This document shows positions 10,069 through 19,886 of a stretch of DNA of 64,000 bases, one piece after another. A program made the position numbers and the translations under genes. Positions within the stretch are counted from its first letter, which is position 1. Each line of letters begins with the position of its first letter. The stretch is from Ideonella sp. (GTDB taxonomy: Bacteria > Pseudomonadota > Gammaproteobacteria > Burkholderiales > Burkholderiaceae_C), in assembly GCF_016702655.1 (NCBI RefSeq), contig NZ_JADJDO010000004.1, positions 248,001 through 312,000 on the forward strand, read 5' to 3'. The notes below the pieces were generated by a model, which was given only the letters and a program-made list of their open reading frames with translations, had not been told where the DNA came from and did no database searches.

Positions 10069-10096
10069 CTTGAAAGCCGGCGAGTTATCCACAAGT
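10069..10096 (+). promoter_or_regulatory. Candidate sigma-32-like promoter of dnaK
   Basis: CTTGAAA (10069-10075) followed after 13 bases by CCACAAGT (10089-10096). The -35 is perfect. The -10 is weaker than those of grpE and clpB but starts CC at the same distance. It would give dnaK a heat-shock promoter separate from that of grpE. Confidence 0.45.
10085..10093 (+). promoter_or_regulatory. Perfect DnaA-box 9-mer upstream of dnaK
   Basis: TTATCCACA fits the strict DnaA box consensus TTATNCACA. It overlaps the -10 part of the candidate dnaK promoter, 45 bases before the start codon. A single box may be chance in sequence but its position invites a regulatory reading. Confidence 0.4.
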
Positions 10097-10137
10097 AGAC
10101 AACAGTCCGTTTCAAGACCTCTCGAGGAGCAGAGAAC

Positions 10138-12096
<1,959 letters not shown>

Positions 12097-12130
12097 GCCG
12101 GCGGCGCGCGGCGCAAGAAACCCCAAACCG

Positions 12131-12165
12131 AGCCCCCCGGTGCGTCGATGAGACGCCCGGGGGCT
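12131..12165 (+). terminator. Hairpin between dnaK and dnaJ (attenuator candidate)
   Basis: A strong stem formed by AGCCCCC...GCGTC and GACGC...GGGGGCT around the loop GATGA, 35 bases after the dnaK stop. No pure T tract follows, so partial termination or 3'-end protection of dnaK mRNA is more likely than complete termination; dnaJ starts 23 bases downstream. Confidence 0.5.
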
Positions 12166-12187
12166 TGGCGTTGACAAGGCAGGACCG

Positions 12188-13327
12188 ATGGCAAAGCGTG
12201 ATTACTACGACGTTCTGGGCATACCCAAGAACGCCACCGACGACGACATCAAGAAGGCCTACCGCAAGCTGGCCATGAAGCACCACCCCGATCGCAACCA
12301 GGGCGACGGGGCGAAGAAGGCCGAGGAGCGCTTCAAGGAGGCCAAGGAGGCCTACGAGATGCTGTCCGACCCGCACAAGCGGGCGGCCTACGACCAGCAC
12401 GGCCACGCCGGCGTCGACCCGAACATGGGTCGCGGGCCGGGCGCGGAAGGCTTCGGTGGCTTTGCCGAGGCCTTCGGCGACATCTTCGGCGACATCTTCG
12501 GCGGTGCCGGCGGCGGCGGCCGGCGCGGCGGCGGGCAGCAGGTCTACCGCGGCAGCGACCTCTCGTACGCGATGGAGATCACGCTCGAGGAGGCTGCGCT
12601 CGGCAAGGAGACGCAGATCCGCATCCCGAGCTGGGAGGCCTGCGAGACCTGCCACGGCAGCGGCGCCAAGCCGGGCACGAGCGCCAAGACCTGCAGCACC
12701 TGCAACGGCGCCGGCCAGGTGCACATGCGCCAGGGCTTCTTCAGCATCCAGCAGACCTGCCCGCAGTGCCGCGGCAGCGGCAAGATCATCGCCGAGCCTT
12801 GCACCGTCTGCAGCGGCCAGGGCAAGACCAAGAAGACGAAGACGCTCGAGGTCAAGATCCCGGCCGGCATCGCCGAGGGCATGCGCATCCGCTCGGCCGG
12901 CAACGGCGAGCCAGGCACCAATGGCGGCCCGCCGGGCGATCTCTACATCGAGCTGCGCGTCAAGCCGCACGAGATCTTCGAGCGCGACGGCGACGACCTG
13001 CACTGCTCGGTGCCGGTGGCGATGACGACCGCCGCGCTCGGCGGCAGCATCGAGGTGCCCACGCTCGCCGGCAAGGCCGAAATCGACCTACCCGAGAGCA
13101 CCCAGAACGGCAAGACCTTCCGCCTGCGCGGCAAGGGCATCAAGGGCGTGCGCTCGAGCTATCCGGGCGACCTGTACTGCCACATCAGCGTCGAGACACC
13201 GGTGCGCATCACCGAGCACCAGAGAAAGCTGCTCAAGGAACTCGACGAGTCGTTTCGCAAGTCGGGCGACCGGCACTCGCCGAACGCGAAGTCGTGGACC
13301 GACCGGGTGAAGGACATATTCAAGTGA
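12188..13327 (+). CDS. dnaJ: DnaJ (Hsp40) co-chaperone
   Basis: Type I Hsp40 of 379 residues that stimulates DnaK ATPase and delivers substrates. The J domain has the HPD triad at 33-35, followed by a Gly/Phe-rich stretch (~75-120). Four CXXCXGXG zinc motifs (CETCHGSG, CSTCNGAG, CPQCRGSG, CTVCSGQG) lie at about 150-210, and the C-terminal substrate domain is complete. It follows dnaK after a hairpin, so it is probably expressed below dnaK from the same transcript. Confidence 0.98.
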   Translation: MAKRDYYDVLGIPKNATDDDIKKAYRKLAMKHHPDRNQGDGAKKAEERFKEAKEAYEMLSDPHKRAAYDQHGHAGVDPNMGRGPGAEGFGGFAEAFGDIFGDIFGGAGGGGRRGGGQQVYRGSDLSYAMEITLEEAALGKETQIRIPSWEACETCHGSGAKPGTSAKTCSTCNGAGQVHMRQGFFSIQQTCPQCRGSGKIIAEPCTVCSGQGKTKKTKTLEVKIPAGIAEGMRIRSAGNGEPGTNGGPPGDLYIELRVKPHEIFERDGDDLHCSVPVAMTTAALGGSIEVPTLAGKAEIDLPESTQNGKTFRLRGKGIKGVRSSYPGDLYCHISVETPVRITEHQRKLLKELDESFRKSGDRHSPNAKSWTDRVKDIFK

Positions 13328-13410
13328 CGGGGTACATCGGCCGCCGCCGCTGCGTGCCCGATAATCACGCCCGCTCTCTCAACTCTGGCCCGCGACAGGC
13401 GGGCAACTCA

Positions 13411-14010
13411 ATGAAGTCATCCTTGACCCTCCTCGGCGCCGCGCTGATCGGCGCAGCAACGCTTCCCGCGCTCGCGCAGAACCAGCCCACCACGACGACC
13501 ACCATGATGGCCGCCTCGGCGCCCGGCACGGGGACCATCGCCACCTCGACCACGGTCACGGCCAATGTCACCGCGATCGACAAGGCAACGCGCCAGGTCA
13601 CCCTCAAGTTGCCCGATGGCAAGACCAAGACCGTGACCGCCAGCGCCGAGGTGCGCAACTTCGACCAGATCAAGGTCGGCGACACGATCGTGATGCGCTA
13701 TGTCGAGGCGCTGACGCTGACGCTCAAGAAGGGCGGCAAGGACGTGGTCAGCAGGACCGATACGCCGGCAGCGGCACGGTCCGCTGCCGGTGAGCGTCCC
13801 GCCGGCGCCGTGGGCAGGCAGGTCGAGGTCACGGCCAACGTGATCGCACTCGACCCCAAGACGCAGACGGTCACGCTGCAGGGCCCGAAGCAGACGGTCG
13901 ACCTGCGCATCCCCGACGCCGGCCAGTTCAAGCTCATCAAGGTCGGCGACCAGATCCAGGCCACCTACGTGGAGGCCGTCGCCGTCGCCCTCGAACCGGC
14001 GAAGAAGTAA
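13411..14010 (+). CDS. Secreted two-repeat protein of unknown function
   Basis: Not assigned to a named family. The 199-residue product starts with a signal peptide (hydrophobic 4-20, likely cut after ALA at 20-22), then a Thr-rich linker. Two homologous repeats of ~57 residues follow at about 50-107 and 141-197. Each runs TANV-x-A-[IL]-D, a VTL strand pair, then KVGD-x-I and a YVEA-V/L end. The repeats look like small beta-rich folds, suggesting a periplasmic or surface protein. The start ATG 13411 is preceded by GACAGGCGGG; the same frame is open further upstream only through the dnaJ overlap. Expression independent of dnaJ is likely. Confidence 0.7.
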   Translation: MKSSLTLLGAALIGAATLPALAQNQPTTTTTMMAASAPGTGTIATSTTVTANVTAIDKATRQVTLKLPDGKTKTVTASAEVRNFDQIKVGDTIVMRYVEALTLTLKKGGKDVVSRTDTPAAARSAAGERPAGAVGRQVEVTANVIALDPKTQTVTLQGPKQTVDLRIPDAGQFKLIKVGDQIQATYVEAVAVALEPAKK

Positions 14011-14062
14011 CAGCGTCCGCGGGGCCGCGCGCAGATCGACGCGATCGGGGACCGTTTCCGCC

Positions 14063-14572
14063 CTACACCGGCGGCATGACGACGATGCCGTCGGCGTCCG
14101 CATGGAGTCGATCGCCGGGACGGACCCACACACCCTGGATCTGCACCGGCACGTCGCGCTGGCCCTCGTTGCGCTTGTCGGTCGGCAGCGGCAGCGCGGC
14201 GAGCGCACGGATACCGACCGCACAGGCGGCGAGCTCGGCAACGTCGCGCACGCAGCCGTCGATCACGATCCCGGCTCAGCCGTTCCTTGCCGCTGCGGCG
14301 GCGAGGTTGCCGCCGACGAGCGCCCGTCTGAGCGACCCGCCGCCGTCAACGACGAGCACCCTGTCCTCGCCCGGCGACTCGACGGCCGCCTTGACGAGCG
14401 TGTTGTCCTCGAAGCACTTGACCGTGCTCACGCTGCCGGCGAACTTCGCAATGCCGCCAAAGTCCCTGAACACCGGCGGCAGCACGCGAAAGCCGCCGTC
14501 GCTCGCCGCGAGCAGGCTCGCCTTGTGTTCGTCGCAGAGGTCGCAGGTGCTGAAGTCGTTGCGGTCGGTCAT
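14063..14572 (-). CDS. rraA: RraA-like protein, interrupted by an in-frame TGA at 14278-14276
   Basis: RraA family (RNase E activity regulator A or 4-hydroxy-4-methyl-2-oxoglutarate aldolase fold). The first 98 residues run from MTDRNDFSTCDL through VKCFEDNTLVK and RVLVVDGGGSLRRAL to ARNG. A TGA follows, and the same frame continues AGIVIDGCVRDVAEL to GIVVMPPV. In E. coli RraA, as I recall it, a Trp occupies this place (NEWEGLVI), so a TGG-to-TGA change explains the break; no frame change is needed. Full length would be about 169 residues versus 161 for E. coli. The gene start lies in the first copy of a 64-bp tandem duplication. It is either a pseudogene or a base-call error. Confidence 0.8.
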
Positions 14573-14694
14573 TCGAATACCTCCGTGTTGCGCACTGCGG
14601 TGCGAGCCCGCTTCGGAGCGGCCGGGCGGGGGTCATTCGAATACCTCCGTGTTGCGCACTGCGGTGCGAGCCCCCTTCGGAGCGGCCGGGCGGG
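14567..14694. repeat. 64-bp tandem direct duplication carrying the rraA start and ribosome binding site
   Basis: Two adjacent copies (14567-14630 and 14631-14694) differ at one base (a g/c change near 14610 and 14674). Each contains, on the minus strand, GGAGGTATTCGA followed by ATGACC. Only the copy next to rraA leads into the real frame; the outer copy opens a spurious frame that runs to 14346. Confidence 0.9.
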
Positions 14695-14697
14695 GGC

Positions 14698-16431
14698 TCA
14701 TGGTGCGGATTCCTTTTGCGCTGCGGCGCGGATCGCCGATAGCGTCGCCCGGCTCGTGCTCACCTCGGCGGGCAGCTTGAGGTGCAGCAACGTCGATTGC
14801 TTGCGCGCGAGCGCAGCGCGCAGCGCGGGTTCGAACTGCGCCGTCTCGATCACCGGGTCGGCGGCGAGGCCATAGGCGCGCGCGAGCTGCACGAAATCGG
14901 GGTTGAAGAGTTCGCTGCCGCTCACGCGCCCCGGGTACTCGCGCTCCTGGTGCATGCGGATCGTGCCGTACGTGCCGTTGTCGACGACGATCGCGATCAG
15001 CTTCGCGCCGTAGGCCGTCGCGGTGGCAAGCTCCTGGCCGTTCATCAGAAAGTCGCCGTCGCCGGCCAGGTTGACGACGGTGCGCCCGGGCTGCAGCAGC
15101 GCGGCGGCGACCGCCGCCGGCAACCCGTAACCCATCGCGCCCGAGGTCGGCGCGAGCTGCGTGCGGCCGTGGTGCTGCAGCCCGGGGTAGCGGTAGTGGC
15201 GGTGCAGCCAGCCGGAGTAGTTGCCCGCGCCGTTGGTGAAGACCGCGTTCTCGGGGCCGTTCTCGCCCAGCACGCGCTGCATCGTCTGCACCACGCGGCC
15301 CATGTCGAGGGCGCTCACGGCCGGATCGACCGGGCTGAGGTGCAGGTTGGCCTCGTAGTCGGCGCGCGCGGCCCGCGTGTGCGCGGCCCACGGAACGGCT
15401 TCGGGCGCGGCCAGGCCGGCCAGCGCCGGCGCGGCGCAGCGCATCGAGGCCTGCAGCAGCAGGTCGGCAGCGTAGACGCGGCCGAGTTCCTCCGCGCCAG
15501 CATGGATGTGGACAAGCTTCTGCCTCGGCCGCGGTGCTTCGAGCAGCGCGTAGCCGCCGGTCGTCATCTCACCGAGGCGCGGGCCGATCGCGAGCACGAG
15601 GTCGGCCGCGCGGATGCGCGCGGCGAGCTTGGGGTTGATGGCGATTCCGACATCGCCCGCGTAGTTGGGGTGCCGGTTGTCGAACAGGTCCTGGAAGCGA
15701 AAGGCGCAGCCGACGGGCAGGTTCCAGGCCTGCGCAAAGCGCTCGAGCGCGGTGCAGGCCGCGGCGTCCCAGCCACCACCGCCTGCGATCACGAATGGCC
15801 GCTCGGCGGCGGCGAGCAACTCGCGCAGCCGCGCCAGCGCGCTCGGCTCGGGCCAGGCCAGCGCCGGCTCGGCGCGCGGCAGCACGGCGGCAGCCGTGGG
15901 CGTGGTCAGCATGTCTTCGGGCAGCACGAGAACGACCGGCCCCGGCCGGCCCTGCAGCGCGGTGTGAAAGGCGCGCGAGACGTACTCGGGCAGGCGGTCG
16001 GCGCTGTGCACTTCGCCCACCCACTTGGCAAAGCCGAGCGTGCCGGGGCCGAACACCTGCCGGTAGTCGAGTTCCTGGAAGGCCTCGCGGTCGCGCTGCC
16101 CGCTCGCCACCTGGCCGATGAAGAGGATCATCGGCGTCGAGTCCTGGAACGCGGTGTGCAGCCCGATGCTGGCATTGGTTGCGCCCGGCCCGCGGGTGAC
16201 GAAGCAGATGCCGGGGCGCCCGGTCAGCTTGCCCTGCGCCTCGGCCATGAACGACGCGCCGCCCTCCTGGCGGCAGGCGATGAAGCGGATCCGGTCGCGG
16301 TGCTCGTAAAAGCCGTCGAGCACGGCCAGGTAACTCTCGCCCGGGACGCCGAAGCAGGTGTCGACGCCTTGCGCGATCAGCGCCTCGACGAGCAGGTGGC
16401 CGGCGAGCCGGGAAGGCATGTCGAGGCTCAC
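14698..16431 (-). CDS. Acetolactate synthase-like thiamine pyrophosphate-dependent enzyme
   Basis: Large-subunit-type TPP enzyme of 577 residues with the three domains of the family: Pyr domain (1-170, catalytic Glu at E56 in CRQEGGAS), central domain, and PP domain with the TPP motif GDGDFLMNG...VVDNGTYG. There is no adjacent small regulatory subunit, so it is more likely a catabolic or 2-oxoacid carboligase/decarboxylase paralogue than the biosynthetic IlvB. The start GTG 16431 overlaps the stop of the MFS gene by 4 bases (GTGA); ATG 16419 is an alternative. With the MFS transporter and the RraA-like gene it forms a small minus-strand operon, perhaps for a 2-oxoacid. Confidence 0.82.
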   Translation of the reverse strand: MSLDMPSRLAGHLLVEALIAQGVDTCFGVPGESYLAVLDGFYEHRDRIRFIACRQEGGASFMAEAQGKLTGRPGICFVTRGPGATNASIGLHTAFQDSTPMILFIGQVASGQRDREAFQELDYRQVFGPGTLGFAKWVGEVHSADRLPEYVSRAFHTALQGRPGPVVLVLPEDMLTTPTAAAVLPRAEPALAWPEPSALARLRELLAAAERPFVIAGGGGWDAAACTALERFAQAWNLPVGCAFRFQDLFDNRHPNYAGDVGIAINPKLAARIRAADLVLAIGPRLGEMTTGGYALLEAPRPRQKLVHIHAGAEELGRVYAADLLLQASMRCAAPALAGLAAPEAVPWAAHTRAARADYEANLHLSPVDPAVSALDMGRVVQTMQRVLGENGPENAVFTNGAGNYSGWLHRHYRYPGLQHHGRTQLAPTSGAMGYGLPAAVAAALLQPGRTVVNLAGDGDFLMNGQELATATAYGAKLIAIVVDNGTYGTIRMHQEREYPGRVSGSELFNPDFVQLARAYGLAADPVIETAQFEPALRAALARKQSTLLHLKLPAEVSTSRATLSAIRAAAQKESAP

Positions 16432-17693
16432 GCCGCAACCCCAGCCGCAGCGCCGCGCATCCTCGCAATCTGCAGACCGACCAGTGCCGCCGACGCGACG
16501 CCCAACAGCAGCGCCAGCGCTGCGCCGTAGAACACCGCGCCCGGCGAGCCGCTATCGAGCAGCGCCCCGAAGATCGGCGACCCGAGTGCGAAGCCCAGGT
16601 CCAGCCCCGAGTACACCGTGCCGTAGACGCGTCCGGTCGCGCCGGGCGGCGCGGCGCGCTTGATCAGCATGTCGCGCGAGGGGCCGGCCAGGCCGCTACC
16701 CACTCCCGCCAGCGCGGCGACGATCGCCGCAGCCGGCCCCGGCAGCAGGCCGGTCGCGACCAGCGCCAGCAGCAGCGCGGCGCCGAGCAGGCAGGCGCCG
16801 ATCACGCGCTCGAGCCGCTCGGCGCGCGCGACCAGGAAGCCCCCGGCCAACATGCCTGCGGCGCCGGCGAGCATGTAGCCGGTGACGACGAGCGAGGTCA
16901 GCGACAGGGGCAGGCCGTACATCTGCTGCAGGGCCGGGCTGGCGAAGCTCTGCATCGCCGAGAGCGCGCAGGTGGACCAGAAGAAGAACGAGAAACACAT
17001 CCATACCGAGGGCAGTTTCAGGAACGCCAACGCGTGCTCGGGCACCGCCGCCGCGTTGCCGGTGCGCGCGTGCTCGTGCGCCCAGCGGCCCTGCCGGTCG
17101 TCGATCGCATCGCGCTTAGCGAGCAGGAGCGCCATCACGACCAGCGCCCAGACGCCGGCGCAGGCCGCGGCGACGCGCCACGATCCGCTTGCCGCAGTGA
17201 TGCCGGCCATGAACACCGGCGCCGCGGCCCAACCGAGGTTGCCGCTGATGCCGTGGACCGAGAACGCGTGGCCCAGGCGCGGCTGCGAGACGCGCTTGTT
17301 GAGGATCGTGAAGTCAACCGGGTGGAAGGGCGAGTTGCCGATGCCGGCCAGCGCCGCGGCAAGCATCAGCCCGGCGTAGCCCTGGGCGGTGGCCGCCGCG
17401 AGCGCGGCGAGCACGAAGCACGACAGCGCCGCGAACAGCACCGGCCGTGCGCCGACCCGATCGACGAGGAAGCCGGCCAGCGCCTGGCCGATGGCCGAGA
17501 TGACGAAGAAGGTCGAGACGAGCAGGCCGAGCTCCGAGTAGCTGAAGCCGAAGTCGCGGATGAAGAGCGGGAACAGCGGCGGCAGCAGCATGTGGAAGAA
17601 GTGCGACGTGCCGTGCGCGAGCCCGATCAGCGTGATCGTGCGTGCGTCCTGGCGCAGCGGCACCGGGGCGGCGTGGGAAGCGGTTGCTGTCAT
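16428..17693 (-). CDS. MFS transporter
   Basis: Major facilitator of 421 residues with about 12 hydrophobic segments. It begins TITLIGLAHGTSHFFHMLLPPLFP and carries the MFS loop LVDRVGARPVLF after helix 2. The start is ATG 17693; ATG 17726 would add 11 residues with no better ribosome binding site. The frame stays open to 19187, but that part is antisense to nadA and nadC and is not protein-like. The gene overlaps the TPP enzyme gene by 4 bases, and the two probably act on the same compound. It is transcribed away from nadA. Substrate unknown. Confidence 0.85.
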   Translation of the reverse strand: MTATASHAAPVPLRQDARTITLIGLAHGTSHFFHMLLPPLFPLFIRDFGFSYSELGLLVSTFFVISAIGQALAGFLVDRVGARPVLFAALSCFVLAALAAATAQGYAGLMLAAALAGIGNSPFHPVDFTILNKRVSQPRLGHAFSVHGISGNLGWAAAPVFMAGITAASGSWRVAAACAGVWALVVMALLLAKRDAIDDRQGRWAHEHARTGNAAAVPEHALAFLKLPSVWMCFSFFFWSTCALSAMQSFASPALQQMYGLPLSLTSLVVTGYMLAGAAGMLAGGFLVARAERLERVIGACLLGAALLLALVATGLLPGPAAAIVAALAGVGSGLAGPSRDMLIKRAAPPGATGRVYGTVYSGLDLGFALGSPIFGALLDSGSPGAVFYGAALALLLGVASAALVGLQIARMRGAAAGVAA

Positions 17694-17810
17694 GCGGGCA
17701 GGCCGTACGGAGAGTGCTGCAATCATGCCCGAACTGCCCGCCCCCGGCGCGCCTGGGCTAACATGACCGGCTGTCACAAGAACCCCGCGCGCGCGCAACG
17801 GCGCGAGATC

Positions 17811-18914
17811 ATGACCCAAGCCCAATCGTTCGATTACACGCGCCAGGACGCTGCCGGCGCAAGCTGCACCGCCCAGGCCTGGGCCAAGGTGCCGCCGTCG
17901 CTGACCCGCGACGAGCGCGCGCAGTGGAAGAGCCGTGCCGCGGCACAGCTCGCTGCGCACGACGCGGTGCTCGTTGCGCACTACTACGTCGATGGCGACC
18001 TGCAGGACCTGGCGCTCGCGACGGGTGGCTGCGTTGCCGACTCGCTCGAGATGGCCCGCTTCGGGCGCAATCATGCGGCGCACACGCTCGTCGTCGCCGG
18101 CGTGCGTTTCATGGGCGAGACGGCCAAGATCCTCTCGCCCGACAAGCGCGTGCTGATGCCCGACCTTGAGGCGACCTGCACGCTCGACCTCGGCTGCCCG
18201 GCCGACGAGTTCACCGCGTTCTGCGACGCGCATCCGGATCGCACCGTCGTCGTCTATGCCAACACCAGCGCCGCGGTGAAGGCGCGCGCCGACTGGATGG
18301 TCACGAGCTCGTGCGCGCTGCCCATCGTCCAGCACCTGAAAGCCCGGGGCGAGAAGATCCTCTGGGCGCCCGACCGCCACCTGGGGCGCTACATCCAGGA
18401 ACAGACCGGGGCGGACATGCTGATGTGGAACGGCGCCTGCATCGTGCACGACGAGTTCAAGGGCCTGGAGCTGGAACTGCTGCGCAAGGAGCATCCACAG
18501 GCCAAGGTGCTGGTGCACCCGGAGTCGCCGCAGGGCGTGATTGCGCAGGCCGATGTGGTCGGCTCGACGACCGCGCTGCTCAAGGCCGTGGTCGATGGCA
18601 GCGCGGCCGAGTACATCGTCGCCACCGACAACGGGCTGATGCACCGCATGCGCCAGCTCGCGCCGGGCAAGACGCTCTACGAGGCGCCGACGGCAGGCCA
18701 GAGCGCGACATGCAAGAGCTGCGCGCACTGCCCGTGGATGGCGATGAACGCGCTGCAGGGCGTGGTCGCCTGTCTCGAGCAGGGCAGCGGCGAGATCGTG
18801 CTCGACGAGGCGGTGCGCGCCAAGGCGCTCACCTGCATCACGCGCATGCTCGATTTCGTCGAAAGCCATGGCGCGGCGCCAGCGGGCCTCGTGCCGCATC
18901 TGGGCGCCACCTGA
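17811..18914 (+). CDS. nadA: Quinolinate synthase NadA
   Basis: Iron-sulfur enzyme of 367 residues that condenses iminoaspartate with dihydroxyacetone phosphate to quinolinate in NAD synthesis. Motifs include VAHYYVDGDLQDLA, GETAKILSP, MWNGACIVHDEF and KSCAHCPWMAMN. The likely 4Fe-4S ligands are C123 or C129, C210 and C304 or C307. The start ATG 17811 is preceded by a weak GCGAG; ATG 17763 would add 16 residues. nadC begins on the next base after the stop, so the two are cotranscribed. nadB lies on the other strand, convergent. Confidence 0.95.
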   Translation: MTQAQSFDYTRQDAAGASCTAQAWAKVPPSLTRDERAQWKSRAAAQLAAHDAVLVAHYYVDGDLQDLALATGGCVADSLEMARFGRNHAAHTLVVAGVRFMGETAKILSPDKRVLMPDLEATCTLDLGCPADEFTAFCDAHPDRTVVVYANTSAAVKARADWMVTSSCALPIVQHLKARGEKILWAPDRHLGRYIQEQTGADMLMWNGACIVHDEFKGLELELLRKEHPQAKVLVHPESPQGVIAQADVVGSTTALLKAVVDGSAAEYIVATDNGLMHRMRQLAPGKTLYEAPTAGQSATCKSCAHCPWMAMNALQGVVACLEQGSGEIVLDEAVRAKALTCITRMLDFVESHGAAPAGLVPHLGAT

Positions 18915-19814
18915 ATGCTCGTCTTCGATCACGACGAGACGCTCGAAGAAGCCCGCGCGCGCAATGTGCGCGACGCGCTGCTGGAAGACATCGGCCGAGC
19001 TGACTGGACCGGCATGCTCGTGCCTGCCGGCGAGCGGCTGCGCGCGCGCGTGCTCGTGCGCGAAGACGCCGTGCTGTGCGGCCGCGATTGGTTCGACGCG
19101 GTGTTCCGGGCCCTCGATGCCGATGCGCGCATCGAATGGCATGCCGTCGAGGGCGCCGCGCTGCTGGCGGGTGCCGAGGTCTGCCACATCGATGCAGAGT
19201 CGCGCGCGCTGCTCGCCGCCGAGCGGCCGGCGCTCAACTTCCTGCAGCTGCTGTCGGCGACGGCGACGGCGACGCGCGCCTATGTCGATGCCGTCGCGGG
19301 CGCGTCGCCGAATCCACGCGGCTGCACCATTCTCGACACGAGGAAGACGCTGCCCGGGCTACGCCTGGCGCAGAAGTATGCGGTGCGCACGGGCGGCGGC
19401 GCAAACCAGCGCCTCGCGCTCTACGCCGGAATCCTGATCAAGGAGAACCACATCGCCGCGGCCGGCGGCGTCAGTTCGGCGCTGCGCAATGCACGTGCTC
19501 TCGATGCCGGCGTCGAGATCCAGATCGAGGTCGAGACGCTCGCGCAACTGCGCGAGGCGCTCGCCGCCGGCGCGACGAGCATCCTGCTCGACAACTTCAC
19601 GCTCGCGCAGATGCGCGAAGCGGTCGCCGAGACCGCAGGCCGTGCGCTGCTCGAGACCTCGGGCGGTGTCGCGCTCGACCAGGTGCGCCATATCGCCGCC
19701 ACCGGCGTCGACCGGATCTCGATCGGGCGTTTGACCAAGGACGTGCGCGCGATCGACTATTCGATGCGCGTTGTCGGCAATCTCGGCGGCGCCCGGCCGC
19801 CCCAAAGCCGCTGA
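18915..19814 (+). CDS. nadC: Nicotinate-nucleotide diphosphorylase (carboxylating) NadC
   Basis: Quinolinate phosphoribosyltransferase of 299 residues that converts quinolinate and PRPP to nicotinate mononucleotide. The conserved ILDTRKTLPGLRLAQKYAV, GGGANQR and LIKENHIAAAGG motifs are present, as is the C-terminal GVDRISIGRLTKDV. It directly abuts nadA with no spacer. The length is usual for the family (about 280-300). Confidence 0.95.
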   Translation: MLVFDHDETLEEARARNVRDALLEDIGRADWTGMLVPAGERLRARVLVREDAVLCGRDWFDAVFRALDADARIEWHAVEGAALLAGAEVCHIDAESRALLAAERPALNFLQLLSATATATRAYVDAVAGASPNPRGCTILDTRKTLPGLRLAQKYAVRTGGGANQRLALYAGILIKENHIAAAGGVSSALRNARALDAGVEIQIEVETLAQLREALAAGATSILLDNFTLAQMREAVAETAGRALLETSGGVALDQVRHIAATGVDRISIGRLTKDVRAIDYSMRVVGNLGGARPPQSR

Positions 19815-19852
19815 GCGACCCCTCGGGGGGCTGCGAAGCGAGCTTGGGGGCC

Positions 19853-19881
19853 GGCCGCAGCCAACGCAGCGAGCTTGGGGC
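19853..19881. repeat. 29-bp dispersed intergenic repeat C, copy 1
   Basis: It lies between the convergent nadC and nadB and differs by one base from 23112-23140. The 5' end CGCAGCC can pair with GGCTGCG at 19829-19835, so it may be part of a transcription stop for both genes. Confidence 0.65.
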
Positions 19882-19886
19882 CGTCA

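Noticed and set aside
16428..19187. A 919-residue MFS protein with a long N-terminal extension
   Set aside because: The first ~500 residues are antisense to nadA and nadC and contain no membrane or domain pattern; ATG 17693 fits the MFS N-terminus.
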